The position numbers and the translations under genes are program-made. The notes beneath the pieces were generated by a model. It did not search any database. It had not been told where the DNA came from and saw only the letters and a program-made list of their open reading frames with translations. From assembly GCF_021283305.1 (NCBI RefSeq), contig NZ_JAJSOK010000009.1:101575-165574 (forward strand): 64,000 bases of DNA. The letters run 5' to 3'. This document shows, one piece after another, positions 35,823 to 43,915 of the stretch. The number at the start of each line of letters is the position of its first letter. Position 1 is the stretch's first letter. The DNA is from Pseudonocardia kujensis (GTDB lineage Bacteria; Actinomycetota; Actinomycetes; Mycobacteriales; Pseudonocardiaceae).

Positions 35823-36806
35823 TCAGGCAGTGATCCGGGCCTTCACACTCTTCATCATCTCAACGCCACTGGGCGCGACCCGCAGCACCGCCCACATCAC
35901 TGCAGGCCTCACCGAGGGGCGCTGCTGGAACGCCGTCCAGGCCTGCTTGCGCGCGGTCCTCGGGTCCGACCTGCGCATGGCCTCACGGCTGCGCCGGAGC
36001 GCCTTCTCGTAGCGCAGGTTCCGCAGCGTCGTCCGTAGTTGGGCGAGCACCTCGGGATCGTCGGTCAGCGTGCCGACGCGGGCGAACGCCCGCTCCACGC
36101 TGTCGTCGTACACGTCCCAGTCAGCCGGTTCGTGGTCGGGGTTGTCGGGGTCGAGCCGGTACCCGCCCAGCGGCTCCGGCAACACCCGCAGGTCGCACCC
36201 CGCCGCCAGCATCCGCAGGCACATCTCGAGGCTCTCCACCAGCGGAGTGTCGGCGGCCCAGCCGCCGGCCTTCTCCCAGACCGTCGCGCGGATGGCGGCC
36301 GTGGTGTAGAGAGCCGCACCGCGCAGAACCTCGACGAGCGGGACCCGATGCTCGACGCCCGGCTCGTCGGTGATCCCACAACGCTGCCGGAACGTGGGCG
36401 GCTGGTCCTCGCCGTCGAGGAAGGGAAGGGCGTCGACGCAGAGCACGTCGATCTCGGGCTGCCCGGCGAGCACCTTGCTGATGCGCTCGCAGAACGTGGG
36501 CTTCAGCCGCCCATCACCCGGGAGTACGGCGTAGTAGGCGCCGCGCGCTGCCGCCGCAGCTGCGTTGACGCCGCCTGCCGGGCCCTGGAACTCCTGACGC
36601 ACGAGCCGGACCCGCTGGTCGCCGGCGTACTTCTCGACGATCCGAACGGCATCGTCGGACATCCCGTTGTCGACGACGACGAGCTCCCAGTCGGCGACGG
36701 TCTGCTCGACCACGGAGTCGATCATGTCGGCCAGGTGGGCCGCCGAACCGTGAACCGGGGACAGGAAGCTGAGCGCGGGCCGGCCCGCGGAGTCGACAGC
36801 ACGCAT
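35823..36806 (-). CDS. GT2-like protein, paralogue 3, catalytic motifs lost
   Basis: Paralogue of the GT2 genes at 22348 and 29010, about 327 residues. The fold motifs ADWELVVVDNGMSDDAVRIV and the C-terminal RYEKALRRSREAMRR are retained. The DxD region, LDSDD in the paralogues, reads VLPGDGRLKP, and the ED base motif (VEDLAMFLRL in paralogue 2) reads VESLEMCLRM. Both changes should abolish normal GT-A catalysis. It also ends MKSVKARITA instead of HPVKQ. The ATG 36806 was chosen; a GTG at 36872 is possible. Its 5' end overlaps a LysM reading frame on the same strand. Confidence 0.75.
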   Translation of the reverse strand: MRAVDSAGRPALSFLSPVHGSAAHLADMIDSVVEQTVADWELVVVDNGMSDDAVRIVEKYAGDQRVRLVRQEFQGPAGGVNAAAAAARGAYYAVLPGDGRLKPTFCERISKVLAGQPEIDVLCVDALPFLDGEDQPPTFRQRCGITDEPGVEHRVPLVEVLRGAALYTTAAIRATVWEKAGGWAADTPLVESLEMCLRMLAAGCDLRVLPEPLGGYRLDPDNPDHEPADWDVYDDSVERAFARVGTLTDDPEVLAQLRTTLRNLRYEKALRRSREAMRRSDPRTARKQAWTAFQQRPSVRPAVMWAVLRVAPSGVEMMKSVKARITA

Positions 36807-37161
36807 ACCCGCCGTACTCGGCGCCGGACGATGGGGCGTTAGCGCGACCGGACGGTGTCCGCCCGGTCGCACTGAGCGCTGAGACGGCCCCTACTTCACC
36901 CGGCAGCGCCACCACCTGCCCGGCGACGAGTGCGTCGAGGGAGGTGATCACGTCGACGTTGAGAGCAAAGATCTCTCGCCGGCGCGCTGCGTCGTCGAGC
37001 TGCGCGGCGGCGATGGACTCCACGGTCTCGCCGGGCTGCACGACGTGGAAGCGCGGCGATGGCGAGGGGCCCGGACGTTCGCGGAGCAGGGCATCCCGAG
37101 CCGAGCCGAGTTGTCCGAGGGTGATCGGCTTTTCGTGAGGCAGCTCGTCATGGTCACTCAT
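36514..37161 (-). CDS. LysM-domain protein; tail overlaps the GT2 gene out of frame
   Basis: The ATG at 37161 has an AGAGGGCG ribosome site. Residues 37-88 form a LysM domain (FHVVQPGETVESIAAAQLDD to GQVVALPGE), a module that usually binds peptidoglycan or chitin-like sugars. There is no signal peptide before it, so it may be cytoplasmic or secreted otherwise. After about residue 95 the frame runs for 120 more codons inside the GT2 gene in another phase and has low-complexity Arg/Gly-rich content, typical of shadow translation. The true gene may have ended near 36880 before a frameshift, or the overlap is real. The end coordinate is therefore uncertain. Confidence 0.5.
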   Translation of the reverse strand: MSDHDELPHEKPITLGQLGSARDALLRERPGPSPSPRFHVVQPGETVESIAAAQLDDAARRREIFALNVDVITSLDALVAGQVVALPGEVGAVSALSATGRTPSGRANAPSSGAEYGGYACCRLRGPARAQLPVPGSRFGGPPGRHDRLRGRADRRRLGARRRRQRDVRRCRSDRREVRRRPAGPARASGVPGPGRRRQRSCGGSARRLLRRTPG

Positions 37162-37246
37162 GTCGCCCTCTGATCACTGACACGGGATACGAAGGTGTAC
37201 GTGTGAACGCTCTGCCGCACGCAAGGCCGGCAACCCTCGGGCGCCC

Positions 37247-40200
37247 TCACCTCCCCCACCCCACCTCCGGCAGCCTCCGGACCAACGGGTGCTCCGGGTC
37301 GACCCCCTGGAGCCCTTCTCGCACCCGCGCCAGCTCGTGGACGGCCTCGGACCGGGAACCGCGTCGCATGAGAACCCCGGCCAGGTGCACCCGGGCGACG
37401 AGGGTGTCGAGGTGTTCCTCCCCCAGCTCACGGACCCGGCGGTCGAGGACGTCCAGGAAGATCGTCTCGGCCGCGGAGAAGCGGTGCTGGGCGAGGTGGA
37501 CGAGCCCCAGCGCGTCGAGGCTGCGCATGGTGTCCACCTCGTGCGGCCCCACGACCTCGGTGTGCAGCTCCACGGCGGCCAACGACGCCTGCTCGGCCTC
37601 GGCGAGCCTCCCGTCGAGCCGGAGCAGCCAGGCCGTCAGGGACGCGCAGCGCAGCTCGTCCGTCGCGGCCCCGACCTCCTCGAGCAGGGACCCGTAGCGG
37701 GAGAGCAGGGCGAACGCCTCCGTCCGCCGCCCGGCGAGCCCGAGCAACCAGATCCGCCGGTAGAGGGCGGTGAGGGCGTGCGGGTGCCGCTCGCCGAGCG
37801 TCCGGACGGTGTCCCGCAGGACCTGCCGCGAGTCCGCCAACGCGACCCGCATCCGTCCCGACGTCCCGGCGACCCAGGTCAGCTGCTCCCTCGTCGCGAG
37901 TGTGTCCGGATCGAAGCCCCCGTACACCTGCGCGCGGACCGCACGGATCTCCTCCAGCTCCGCCTCGGCCGCCGCCAGCCGCCCGCGGAGCGCATCGACC
38001 ACCGCGGCCCCGTGCCGGACCTCCAGCACCAGCCGGTCCTGACCGCCCAGCACGTGGGCCGCATGCGGGGCCAACGCGGCGAACCGTGTCCGGGCGTCGT
38101 CGAGCCGCCCGCGCCGGGTCACGACCCTGGCGAGGTGATACCGCGTGGTGAGCGTGGCGAAGTGGTCGTCGCCGAGCACGCGGCGCCGGTCGGCGAGCAG
38201 CGCCTGCAGCTCCCGCTCCGCCGCCCGCACCCGTCCGCACCGCAGCAGCGCCCACGCCCGGTACGAGCGGCTGTCCATGGTGTGGTGGTGGTCCGGCCCC
38301 AGCACCTCCCGCCGGGCCCGCACCACGGCCCGCAGGTCGTCCTCGGCCTTGCGCGCGCCACCGAGCTGCAGGGTGAGCCGGGCGAGCGTGTGCCGGGTGC
38401 GCAACGTGCGGGGATGGTCGACGCCGAGAACCTTCTCCTGGTCGGCGAGGAGGTCGGAGTAGGCGTCGAGGGCGTCGTCGAACCTCAGCCGGCGCATCGC
38501 GACCCAGGCCTGCCGGACACGCACCATGAGCGTCATCGAGTGGGTGGCGTCGAGGGTGTCCTCCAGCTCGCGACGCAGCTCGCCGAAGATCGCGCGGGCC
38601 TCCTCGAGGCCCTCGCGGCCGAACGCGTCCTGCGCGAGCAAGCAACCGAGCCGGTACCGGGAGTTGTACACGTCGAGGTGGGCGCGGGTGCCGTGCAGCT
38701 CCTCCCGCAGCCGCACGATCGCGCGCAGCTCCTCCTCGGCCTCGGCCGGGTTGCCGGCCATCCCGGTCACCCAGGCCAGCCGGTGCCGCGTGGCGAGGGT
38801 GTCGCGGTGGAGCGGCCCGAGCAGCTCGGTCCGCTCCACGAGCACGCCGAGCAGTCGGCGCGCCGCTGCGTCGAGCTCCCGTTGCTCGGCGAGCACCCAG
38901 CCGAGGAGGTCCCGCGCCGACAGCGTCGACGCGTGGTGGCGCCCGTGCACCCGGACCTTGTCGGCGACCACCCGACGGATCAGCACCTCGGCACGCTCGA
39001 GGTCGTCCTCGACGGCCGCGACCGACCACGCCCGTGTCTGCCGGGCGTCGAGGCGGGCGGGGTGGTCGTCGCCGAGGAGCTCGGTGAGCGCGAGGGCCTG
39101 TTCGAGCAGCGCGACGGCGAGCGGGCTGCCATCGGCCCGGACGAGCCGCCCGGCCACCCGGTCGGCGAGCACGAGCACGGCGGCGCGCTCGGCATCCGAC
39201 GCCTCCGCCGGCAAGGTGTCGAGCAGCTCCTCGGCGTGCGGGTGGAGGCGCCGGACCGCGGGCCAGTCCCCCGGCAGGGCGGGGTCGAGCGCCTCCGCGG
39301 CCGCCGTGAGCACCGCGACGGCCCGGGCATGCGCGTATGCGGACGCCTGTCGGCGAGCGAGCTCCGCGAACCCGTGGTGCAGCTGCACCACCTCGGTCCC
39401 GTCGCCCAGCCGCCGCCAGTCGAGCAGCCCCACCGCGATGATCGCGTCGAGCGCCTCGGGGTCCTCGGGCAACGCGACGGAGGGCAGCGCCTCGTCGGGG
39501 TGCAGACAGGCGACGACGGCGAGCAGCTCCCGTGCCCGGTCCCGGACGTCGTGCGGCACGGCGTCGAGGCAGACGGCATAGGTGGCGGCGACGGCGGCGC
39601 TCGGCAGCGGCACCGGGTCGAGGCCGACGAGCATCTCCTCCAGCCGGCCGGTCCCCCCGGCCGCAGCGGCCTCACCCGCCCCGCGCAGGGCGAGCGGCAG
39701 GCCGCCGAGCAGCGCCGACAGCCGTCGGGCGGGCTCGACCCAGCCGGTCCGCGCCGGCGCCGGCAGGCGGTCGAGGACGATCCGCGCGCCCGACTCGGCG
39801 TCGAGACCCTGCACCCGGTGCACCGCGGCGTCGTGGCCCCAGCTCTCCGCGTCGCCGTGGCGCGTGGTCACGAGCACGGTCCCGGCGGGGCTGCGCCGGG
39901 CCCAGGCGGGATGGCCGACAGCGGCGGGTCCGGCGTCGTCGAGCAGGACCACCCAGGGGTCGTCGGCGTCGTCGAGGAGGGCCCAGAGCGCGTCGGCCCG
40001 CTCGGCCGGGTCGTCCGGGCGCAGGGCGAGGTCGAGCAGGCGGGTCGGCGCGCCGAGCAGGCGGGCGACCCGACGCAGCCCGTCACAGACGTCGTCGAGG
40101 TCGTGGGCGGTCACGCAGATCGCGCGGCCCGCACCGTCGAGGTGCGCCGCGACGACACGAGCCGTGCTCGTCTTGCCGAGCCCGGCCTCCCCGACCAGGA

Positions 40201-40813
40201 CGAGGGCCGGGCCGCCGAGCGGCCGGGCCCGCGCCACGAGGTCGGCGACCATCGCGTCCCTGCCGTGCAGGACCGGCAGCTCCCCGACCGGCGGCACGAT
40301 CTCCGCGGCCACGTCCACCGGGTCGGCGCCGGTGAGCCCGGAGAGCTGGCGGAAGCGCGCCTGCCCGGACTCCCCCGTGCCCTCCGCGCGCGCCGCCTCG
40401 AACAGCGCGCGGTACCCCTCGTCGTCCCACCGCCCGCCGAGCAGCGTGACCACCCGTTCGGCCAGCCCGACCCGCACGGTGACGTCGCCGTTCAGGAGCC
40501 GGTGCACCGGCTCGTCGACCCGGCCGCCTGCGGTGAGCTCGCCGCGCAGCCACTCCTCGTCGCGGCCCGCCCATGTCAGCAGGGCTCCGAGCTCACGCCG
40601 CCAGTCCGCGCGAGCGGTGCCGCCTGGGGTGCTCCCGCCGAGATCGTCGAGCGCGTCGAGGGCCCGGAACCGCCGCATGACGTCCGCGACGTCCGCGGCG
40701 GGCACCGCTCCGGCCAGCTCCTCGACAGGGCGTTCCGCCCAGGCCAGGTCCGGTGGTCGACTCCTCGACCGGCGATCGTCGCCCTCCTGACCGGGGGTGT
40801 CGAACGCGCTCAT
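37247..40813 (-). CDS. XRE-like / STAND (NB-ARC) NTPase with tetratricopeptide repeats
   Basis: A 1188-residue signalling protein. Residues near 70-150 look like the degenerate helix-turn-helix found at the front of many actinobacterial NB-ARC proteins (ELGALLTWAGRDEEWL, VHRLLNGD). The NTPase domain begins near 185 (VLHGRDAMVADLV) with P-loop LVGEAGLGKTSTAR, Walker B WVVLLDDAGP and a sensor-like TVLVTTRHGD. From about 590 to the end there are about a dozen 42-residue kinesin-light-chain-type TPRs (for example VLGVDHPRTLRTRHTLARL). STAND proteins oligomerise on sensing a ligand and act in regulation or phage defence; no effector domain is recognised here. The ATG shares a base with the upstream stop (TGATG at 40815-40811), so it is coupled to the sigma-like gene. 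Confidence 0.85.
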   Translation of the reverse strand: MSAFDTPGQEGDDRRSRSRPPDLAWAERPVEELAGAVPAADVADVMRRFRALDALDDLGGSTPGGTARADWRRELGALLTWAGRDEEWLRGELTAGGRVDEPVHRLLNGDVTVRVGLAERVVTLLGGRWDDEGYRALFEAARAEGTGESGQARFRQLSGLTGADPVDVAAEIVPPVGELPVLHGRDAMVADLVARARPLGGPALVLVGEAGLGKTSTARVVAAHLDGAGRAICVTAHDLDDVCDGLRRVARLLGAPTRLLDLALRPDDPAERADALWALLDDADDPWVVLLDDAGPAAVGHPAWARRSPAGTVLVTTRHGDAESWGHDAAVHRVQGLDAESGARIVLDRLPAPARTGWVEPARRLSALLGGLPLALRGAGEAAAAGGTGRLEEMLVGLDPVPLPSAAVAATYAVCLDAVPHDVRDRARELLAVVACLHPDEALPSVALPEDPEALDAIIAVGLLDWRRLGDGTEVVQLHHGFAELARRQASAYAHARAVAVLTAAAEALDPALPGDWPAVRRLHPHAEELLDTLPAEASDAERAAVLVLADRVAGRLVRADGSPLAVALLEQALALTELLGDDHPARLDARQTRAWSVAAVEDDLERAEVLIRRVVADKVRVHGRHHASTLSARDLLGWVLAEQRELDAAARRLLGVLVERTELLGPLHRDTLATRHRLAWVTGMAGNPAEAEEELRAIVRLREELHGTRAHLDVYNSRYRLGCLLAQDAFGREGLEEARAIFGELRRELEDTLDATHSMTLMVRVRQAWVAMRRLRFDDALDAYSDLLADQEKVLGVDHPRTLRTRHTLARLTLQLGGARKAEDDLRAVVRARREVLGPDHHHTMDSRSYRAWALLRCGRVRAAERELQALLADRRRVLGDDHFATLTTRYHLARVVTRRGRLDDARTRFAALAPHAAHVLGGQDRLVLEVRHGAAVVDALRGRLAAAEAELEEIRAVRAQVYGGFDPDTLATREQLTWVAGTSGRMRVALADSRQVLRDTVRTLGERHPHALTALYRRIWLLGLAGRRTEAFALLSRYGSLLEEVGAATDELRCASLTAWLLRLDGRLAEAEQASLAAVELHTEVVGPHEVDTMRSLDALGLVHLAQHRFSAAETIFLDVLDRRVRELGEEHLDTLVARVHLAGVLMRRGSRSEAVHELARVREGLQGVDPEHPLVRRLPEVGWGR

Positions 40814-41628
40814 CAGCCCTCCCCTCCCCTCTCCCGGCGGTGGCGCCGCTTCCAGCGGTACAGCTGGGTCTCGATGACCTTGGGACTGACCTGCAGCGCC
40901 CGTGCGGCCTCGGCCCAGGTGGCCTCGGCGTGGGTGAGCCGGTGCTCGACGGCGGCGCGCAGCGTGGCCGGCATGGTGCCCAGCAAGGGGGCGAGACGGC
41001 TGGTGGGCTCGCCCCGCAACGCGTCGACCAGGTCGGCCTCGGGGAACCGGGACTGCTCGCGCGCCTTCTGCACCTCGGCCGCCAGGCTCCGGACGGCCCG
41101 GGCGCGGGCGCGGCGCCAGGCGGTGAGCTGCTCGCCGAGCACGAAGTAGCAGCGGGTGACGAGGTAGCCGGGCACGGCGCGGCCGCCGGACTGCCAGCGA
41201 CCGCCGAGGACGTCGTGCCGCCGGAACCGGATCAGGGCGTGCGCGACCGTGGTGTCGAACAGCTCGACCCGCTGCGCGGCGTCGCCGCGGAGGGTCTCGC
41301 CGTCGTCGGCGCTCAGCCACAGCACGTGCAGGCCCGCGCGTCGGCGATGGACGTTGGCTTCGGCGATCAGGGTGTGGCGCAGGAACTGTTGGTGCAGCGT
41401 GGCGAGCGCGTAGCGCGCGAGATGCTCGGCCGCCCCCTCCCAGTCCGGTCCCCGCGCCCCGCAGCCCCGCAGCACCGCCATCGCCTCCTCGTCGCCGACA
41501 CGACACAGCAGGCATCGGCACCACCGGCCCGGATCCCGCTCCCACTCGTGCACGTGCACGGACGCCTCCCCGTAGGTGTCCGGGGCGTCCACCGCGCCGC
41601 CCGCGCCGACCTTCGCCTTGCCGCGCAC
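40813..41628 (-). CDS. Sigma-factor-like regulator with N-terminal cysteine cluster
   Basis: A 271-residue protein. The N-terminal third has a CxCxxC cluster (RWCRCLLCRV) and a nearby cysteine (LRGCGARG). The middle (YLVTRCYFVLGEQLTAWRRA) is helical and basic, and the C-terminus carries a region-4-like helix-turn-helix: ATWAEAARALQVSPKVIETQ then LYRWKRRHRR. The HTH suggests a sigma-70-family or LuxR-like DNA binder, but regions 2 and 3 are not clear. It is translationally coupled (TGATG) to the STAND/TPR gene, so the pair probably works as one system. The GTG start is uncertain; 99 bases separate it from the next gene upstream. Confidence 0.6.
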   Translation of the reverse strand: MRGKAKVGAGGAVDAPDTYGEASVHVHEWERDPGRWCRCLLCRVGDEEAMAVLRGCGARGPDWEGAAEHLARYALATLHQQFLRHTLIAEANVHRRRAGLHVLWLSADDGETLRGDAAQRVELFDTTVAHALIRFRRHDVLGGRWQSGGRAVPGYLVTRCYFVLGEQLTAWRRARARAVRSLAAEVQKAREQSRFPEADLVDALRGEPTSRLAPLLGTMPATLRAAVEHRLTHAEATWAEAARALQVSPKVIETQLYRWKRRHRRERGGEG

Positions 41629-41727
41629 TCCCTCCTACGGGCGCCGAGGAGCCCACCCCCTCGCTCCGCGGAGAAGAAAGTGTCGGCCGAACGACGACGC
41701 ACCCGATGTCCGGCGTTCACCCGACTC

Positions 41728-42267
41728 TCATCGCCCCGGCCAGCCCCACCGCGGCCGGACGACCAGCAGGACCATGCGCTCCCGCCGCGGCGAGTCCTGC
41801 GCGACGACCACCTTCAACGCGCCGCACGCCTCGGCGATCACCTCGGACGCCGCGGCGAAGTCCGCCGGTGTGGTCCCCCGCCGGCAGAAGGCGGTGACGA
41901 CGACGGCCTGACCGCGCGGCCGCGCGCCGACCAGCAGCGGAAGGTTGCCGGACCGGTTCTCCAGCCCGGCCCAGACGCACCCCACACGTACCCGGTGCAG
42001 GACGACGAGGGCGAGCATCTCGCCCGCGACGCGCTCACGCGCAGGCCTGGCCAGACAGGACAGTGCGACGGCGCCGACCGTCGCGACGGGCGCGACCCAT
42101 CCGAACTCGGACCAGAGCACGCCGAGCCCACCGAGCACGGTCAGCTCACGCCACCAGCGGGCGAGGGTGGCACCGGGGGCGAAACGGAGCCGGCGCTCGG
42201 GCTCGATCCGGGTGAGGTCACGGGGACGGCCCGGGACGGGTCGGCAGGACTCGGAGGGGTGGGCCAT
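41728..42267 (-). CDS. Small membrane protein resembling the N-terminus of actinobacterial TraB/FtsK-like transfer proteins
   Basis: A 179-residue protein with two central helices (ELTVLGGLGVLW and VAPVATVGAVALSCLA). The C-terminal half, with VGCVWAGLENRSGNLPLLV, then a VVVTAFCRRGTTPADFAAAS segment and EACGALKVVVAQD, recalls the pre-ATPase part of FtsK/SpoIIIE-type conjugation proteins of actinomycete elements. No ATPase domain follows and no other transfer gene is nearby, so it could be a stand-alone family or a fragment. Function is not assigned. Confidence 0.45.
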   Translation of the reverse strand: MAHPSESCRPVPGRPRDLTRIEPERRLRFAPGATLARWWRELTVLGGLGVLWSEFGWVAPVATVGAVALSCLARPARERVAGEMLALVVLHRVRVGCVWAGLENRSGNLPLLVGARPRGQAVVVTAFCRRGTTPADFAAASEVIAEACGALKVVVAQDSPRRERMVLLVVRPRWGWPGR

Positions 42268-42328
42268 CTGCGCCTCCGCACTCGACGCGACGGGCCTGGT
42301 GGGCCGTCGTGCAGTGCTAGGGCGCTCG

Positions 42329-42356
42329 GCCGGGCATTCCCCTCACGACGCCCGGC
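42329..42356 (-). terminator. Candidate terminator hairpin after the lipoprotein gene
   Basis: GCCGGGC (42329-42335) pairs with GCCCGGC (42350-42356) across a 14-base loop, 25 bases past the leftward stop at 42381. There is no U-run, as is common for actinobacterial hairpin terminators. Confidence 0.4.
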
Positions 42357-42380
42357 GATGTCGCATGCCGTGCATATTCG

Positions 42381-43187
42381 TCATCCGCCGGCCTGGTCCT
42401 CGTCGGTCGTCGTCGACCCGCTCGTGGTGCCGGCGTCCGGGCTCGTGGTCGTGGTCCTCGACCGCGTGGTCGTGGTCGTGGTGGTCGGCACGGGCTTCGT
42501 CGTCGTGCGGGGTTTCGGGGTGGTGGTCGGCGACGGGATGGTCGTCGTGGTCCTCGGCCGCGTGGTCGTGGTGGGGCGCGGCGTCGAGGTGGTGGTCGGT
42601 GGGCTCGAGGACGTGGTCGCGGGAGCGACCGGCGGCGGGGCGGCTTCGTTCTCCGGGGTCAGCGGGTTGTCCGTCACCCCGCTCGGCGAGCGGAGGAACG
42701 CCGGGCTCTGGCCACCGGGACAGCTGACGACGGCGGGCGCGACACGGTTCAAGGTGACGGTCAGGGCGGTGTAGACGGCGCAGCGCGCCGAGTTCCGGTC
42801 CGGGCCGAGGCCGTTCCAGCCGTAGGTGCTCGCCTGCTGGAACCGCGCGAGCCCACCGGCCGGATCGCCCTTGCACATCTGGATCGCCGCGGCGAAGAGC
42901 ACGACCTCGCGCGGGCTCGTGAGGCGGTCCCACTGCGCGTCCAGGGCCTGCTGTCCGGTGTCGCACCCGGTCCGGACGGCGCGGTAGACCTGCGCGTCGG
43001 GCCCGTCGCCCCTCACGTCGGCGACCAACGCCCAGTCGTAGCTCGGCGGGAAGGTCGGGACCGGCCGGGCCCCGGAGCCCGATCCGCACGCGGCCAGCAG
43101 CAGGCTCACGCCGGCGACGGTCAGGCCGCGGACCAGCCGCGCCCCGCCCTCGCGGACGGGCCGAGCAGGATCGTCCCCGCCGGCCAC
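42381..43187 (-). CDS. Putative lipoprotein with Thr/Pro-rich tail
   Basis: A 268-residue protein with a lipoprotein signal: basic start, hydrophobic stretch LTVAGVSLLLAAC ending in the lipobox LAAC near residue 34. The mature domain (about 45-160) has four cysteines (in VRTGCDTG, IQMCKGD, SARCAVY and VVSCPGG) that could form two disulphides. The last 90 residues are almost only Thr, Pro, Ser and Arg, a spacer typical of cell-wall-spanning lipoproteins. I do not recognise a named family. A hairpin lies just after the stop. Confidence 0.75.
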   Translation of the reverse strand: MAGGDDPARPVREGGARLVRGLTVAGVSLLLAACGSGSGARPVPTFPPSYDWALVADVRGDGPDAQVYRAVRTGCDTGQQALDAQWDRLTSPREVVLFAAAIQMCKGDPAGGLARFQQASTYGWNGLGPDRNSARCAVYTALTVTLNRVAPAVVSCPGGQSPAFLRSPSGVTDNPLTPENEAAPPPVAPATTSSSPPTTTSTPRPTTTTRPRTTTTIPSPTTTPKPRTTTKPVPTTTTTTTRSRTTTTSPDAGTTSGSTTTDEDQAGG

Positions 43188-43282
43188 CCGGCGAGGGTCC
43201 CAGCCGCGGCGGCCACCGTCATCGTCTCGATGGCGGAGGCGGAGGTACGACGAGTGCGTGCTCGCGGGGACCGAACGCCGCG

Positions 43283-43867
43283 TCAGCGGGCCGGGACGAT
43301 CTTCTCGAGCGGCACCAGCCCACGCTTCATCCGGGCCTGCTCCACCAGCTCGTGGGCCCGCTTCACCGGGCCGCCCCCGGGGAGCATGGTCTCGTCGACG
43401 GCGTCGGCCAGGGCGGCGAACTCCCGCAGTGCGAACGCGTTCCTGAGGCCGGCGGGCTCCCGCTCCACCACGGCGCTGCGGTGCCGCAGGCTGGCTCCCA
43501 GGACCAGATCGGCCTTGCGGACCATCGGGCTCCGCAACTGGCGGGCGCGGAAGGCACCGGCCTGGGCGGGCCCGTCGAGCCCCCAGGGCGCGAGTTCGTC
43601 CCGGGTGTCGGGGTGCATCATCTCCCCCACCACCGCGTTCACCCCCGCGCTGGAGATCTCGAAACGCGCCGCTTCGCGGCCCCCGAGCTTCCCGACGAGC
43701 AGGTGACGGGTCATGATCTCCGCGGCGGGGGAACGGCAGAGGTTGCCGGTGCAGACGAACAGCAGCCGGACGGTCTCGGCCCGCTCGGGGTCGAGGTCCG
43801 GCTTCGCGTGTCTGCCCCCGTCGTCCAGTGTGACTGGTCGGTCGGCGGTGTGCCCACTGCGCGGCAC
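43283..43867 (-). CDS. Low-molecular-weight protein tyrosine phosphatase family
   Basis: About 194 residues. The active-site loop CxxxxxR is VCTGNLCRSP with the following Ser/Pro, and ADLVLGASLRHRSAVVEREP resembles the middle of the family. The conserved aspartate of the DP loop near the C-terminus is not evident (RGLVPLEKIVPAR), so activity may be altered. LMW phosphatases often dephosphorylate BY-kinases of polysaccharide export, but this gene is well away from them. The start is unclear: GTG 43867 gives about 35 residues before the phosphatase fold. Divergent from the methyltransferase gene. Confidence 0.75.
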   Translation of the reverse strand: MPRSGHTADRPVTLDDGGRHAKPDLDPERAETVRLLFVCTGNLCRSPAAEIMTRHLLVGKLGGREAARFEISSAGVNAVVGEMMHPDTRDELAPWGLDGPAQAGAFRARQLRSPMVRKADLVLGASLRHRSAVVEREPAGLRNAFALREFAALADAVDETMLPGGGPVKRAHELVEQARMKRGLVPLEKIVPAR

Positions 43868-43915
43868 GTGAGGGTGACCGGCGCGGCAGGATCGGCAGCC
43901 AGGGAGCGAGGGGCG

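Noticed and set aside
37289..41149. Very long open frame on the plus strand opposite the STAND gene
   Set aside because: Composition is Arg/Gly/Pro-rich without domain structure, and the opposite strand encodes clear NB-ARC and TPR motifs; it is an effect of high GC.
37247..41628. FxSxx-COOH peptide system (TPR component)
   Set aside because: No precursor peptide or radical SAM gene next to the STAND/TPR protein.
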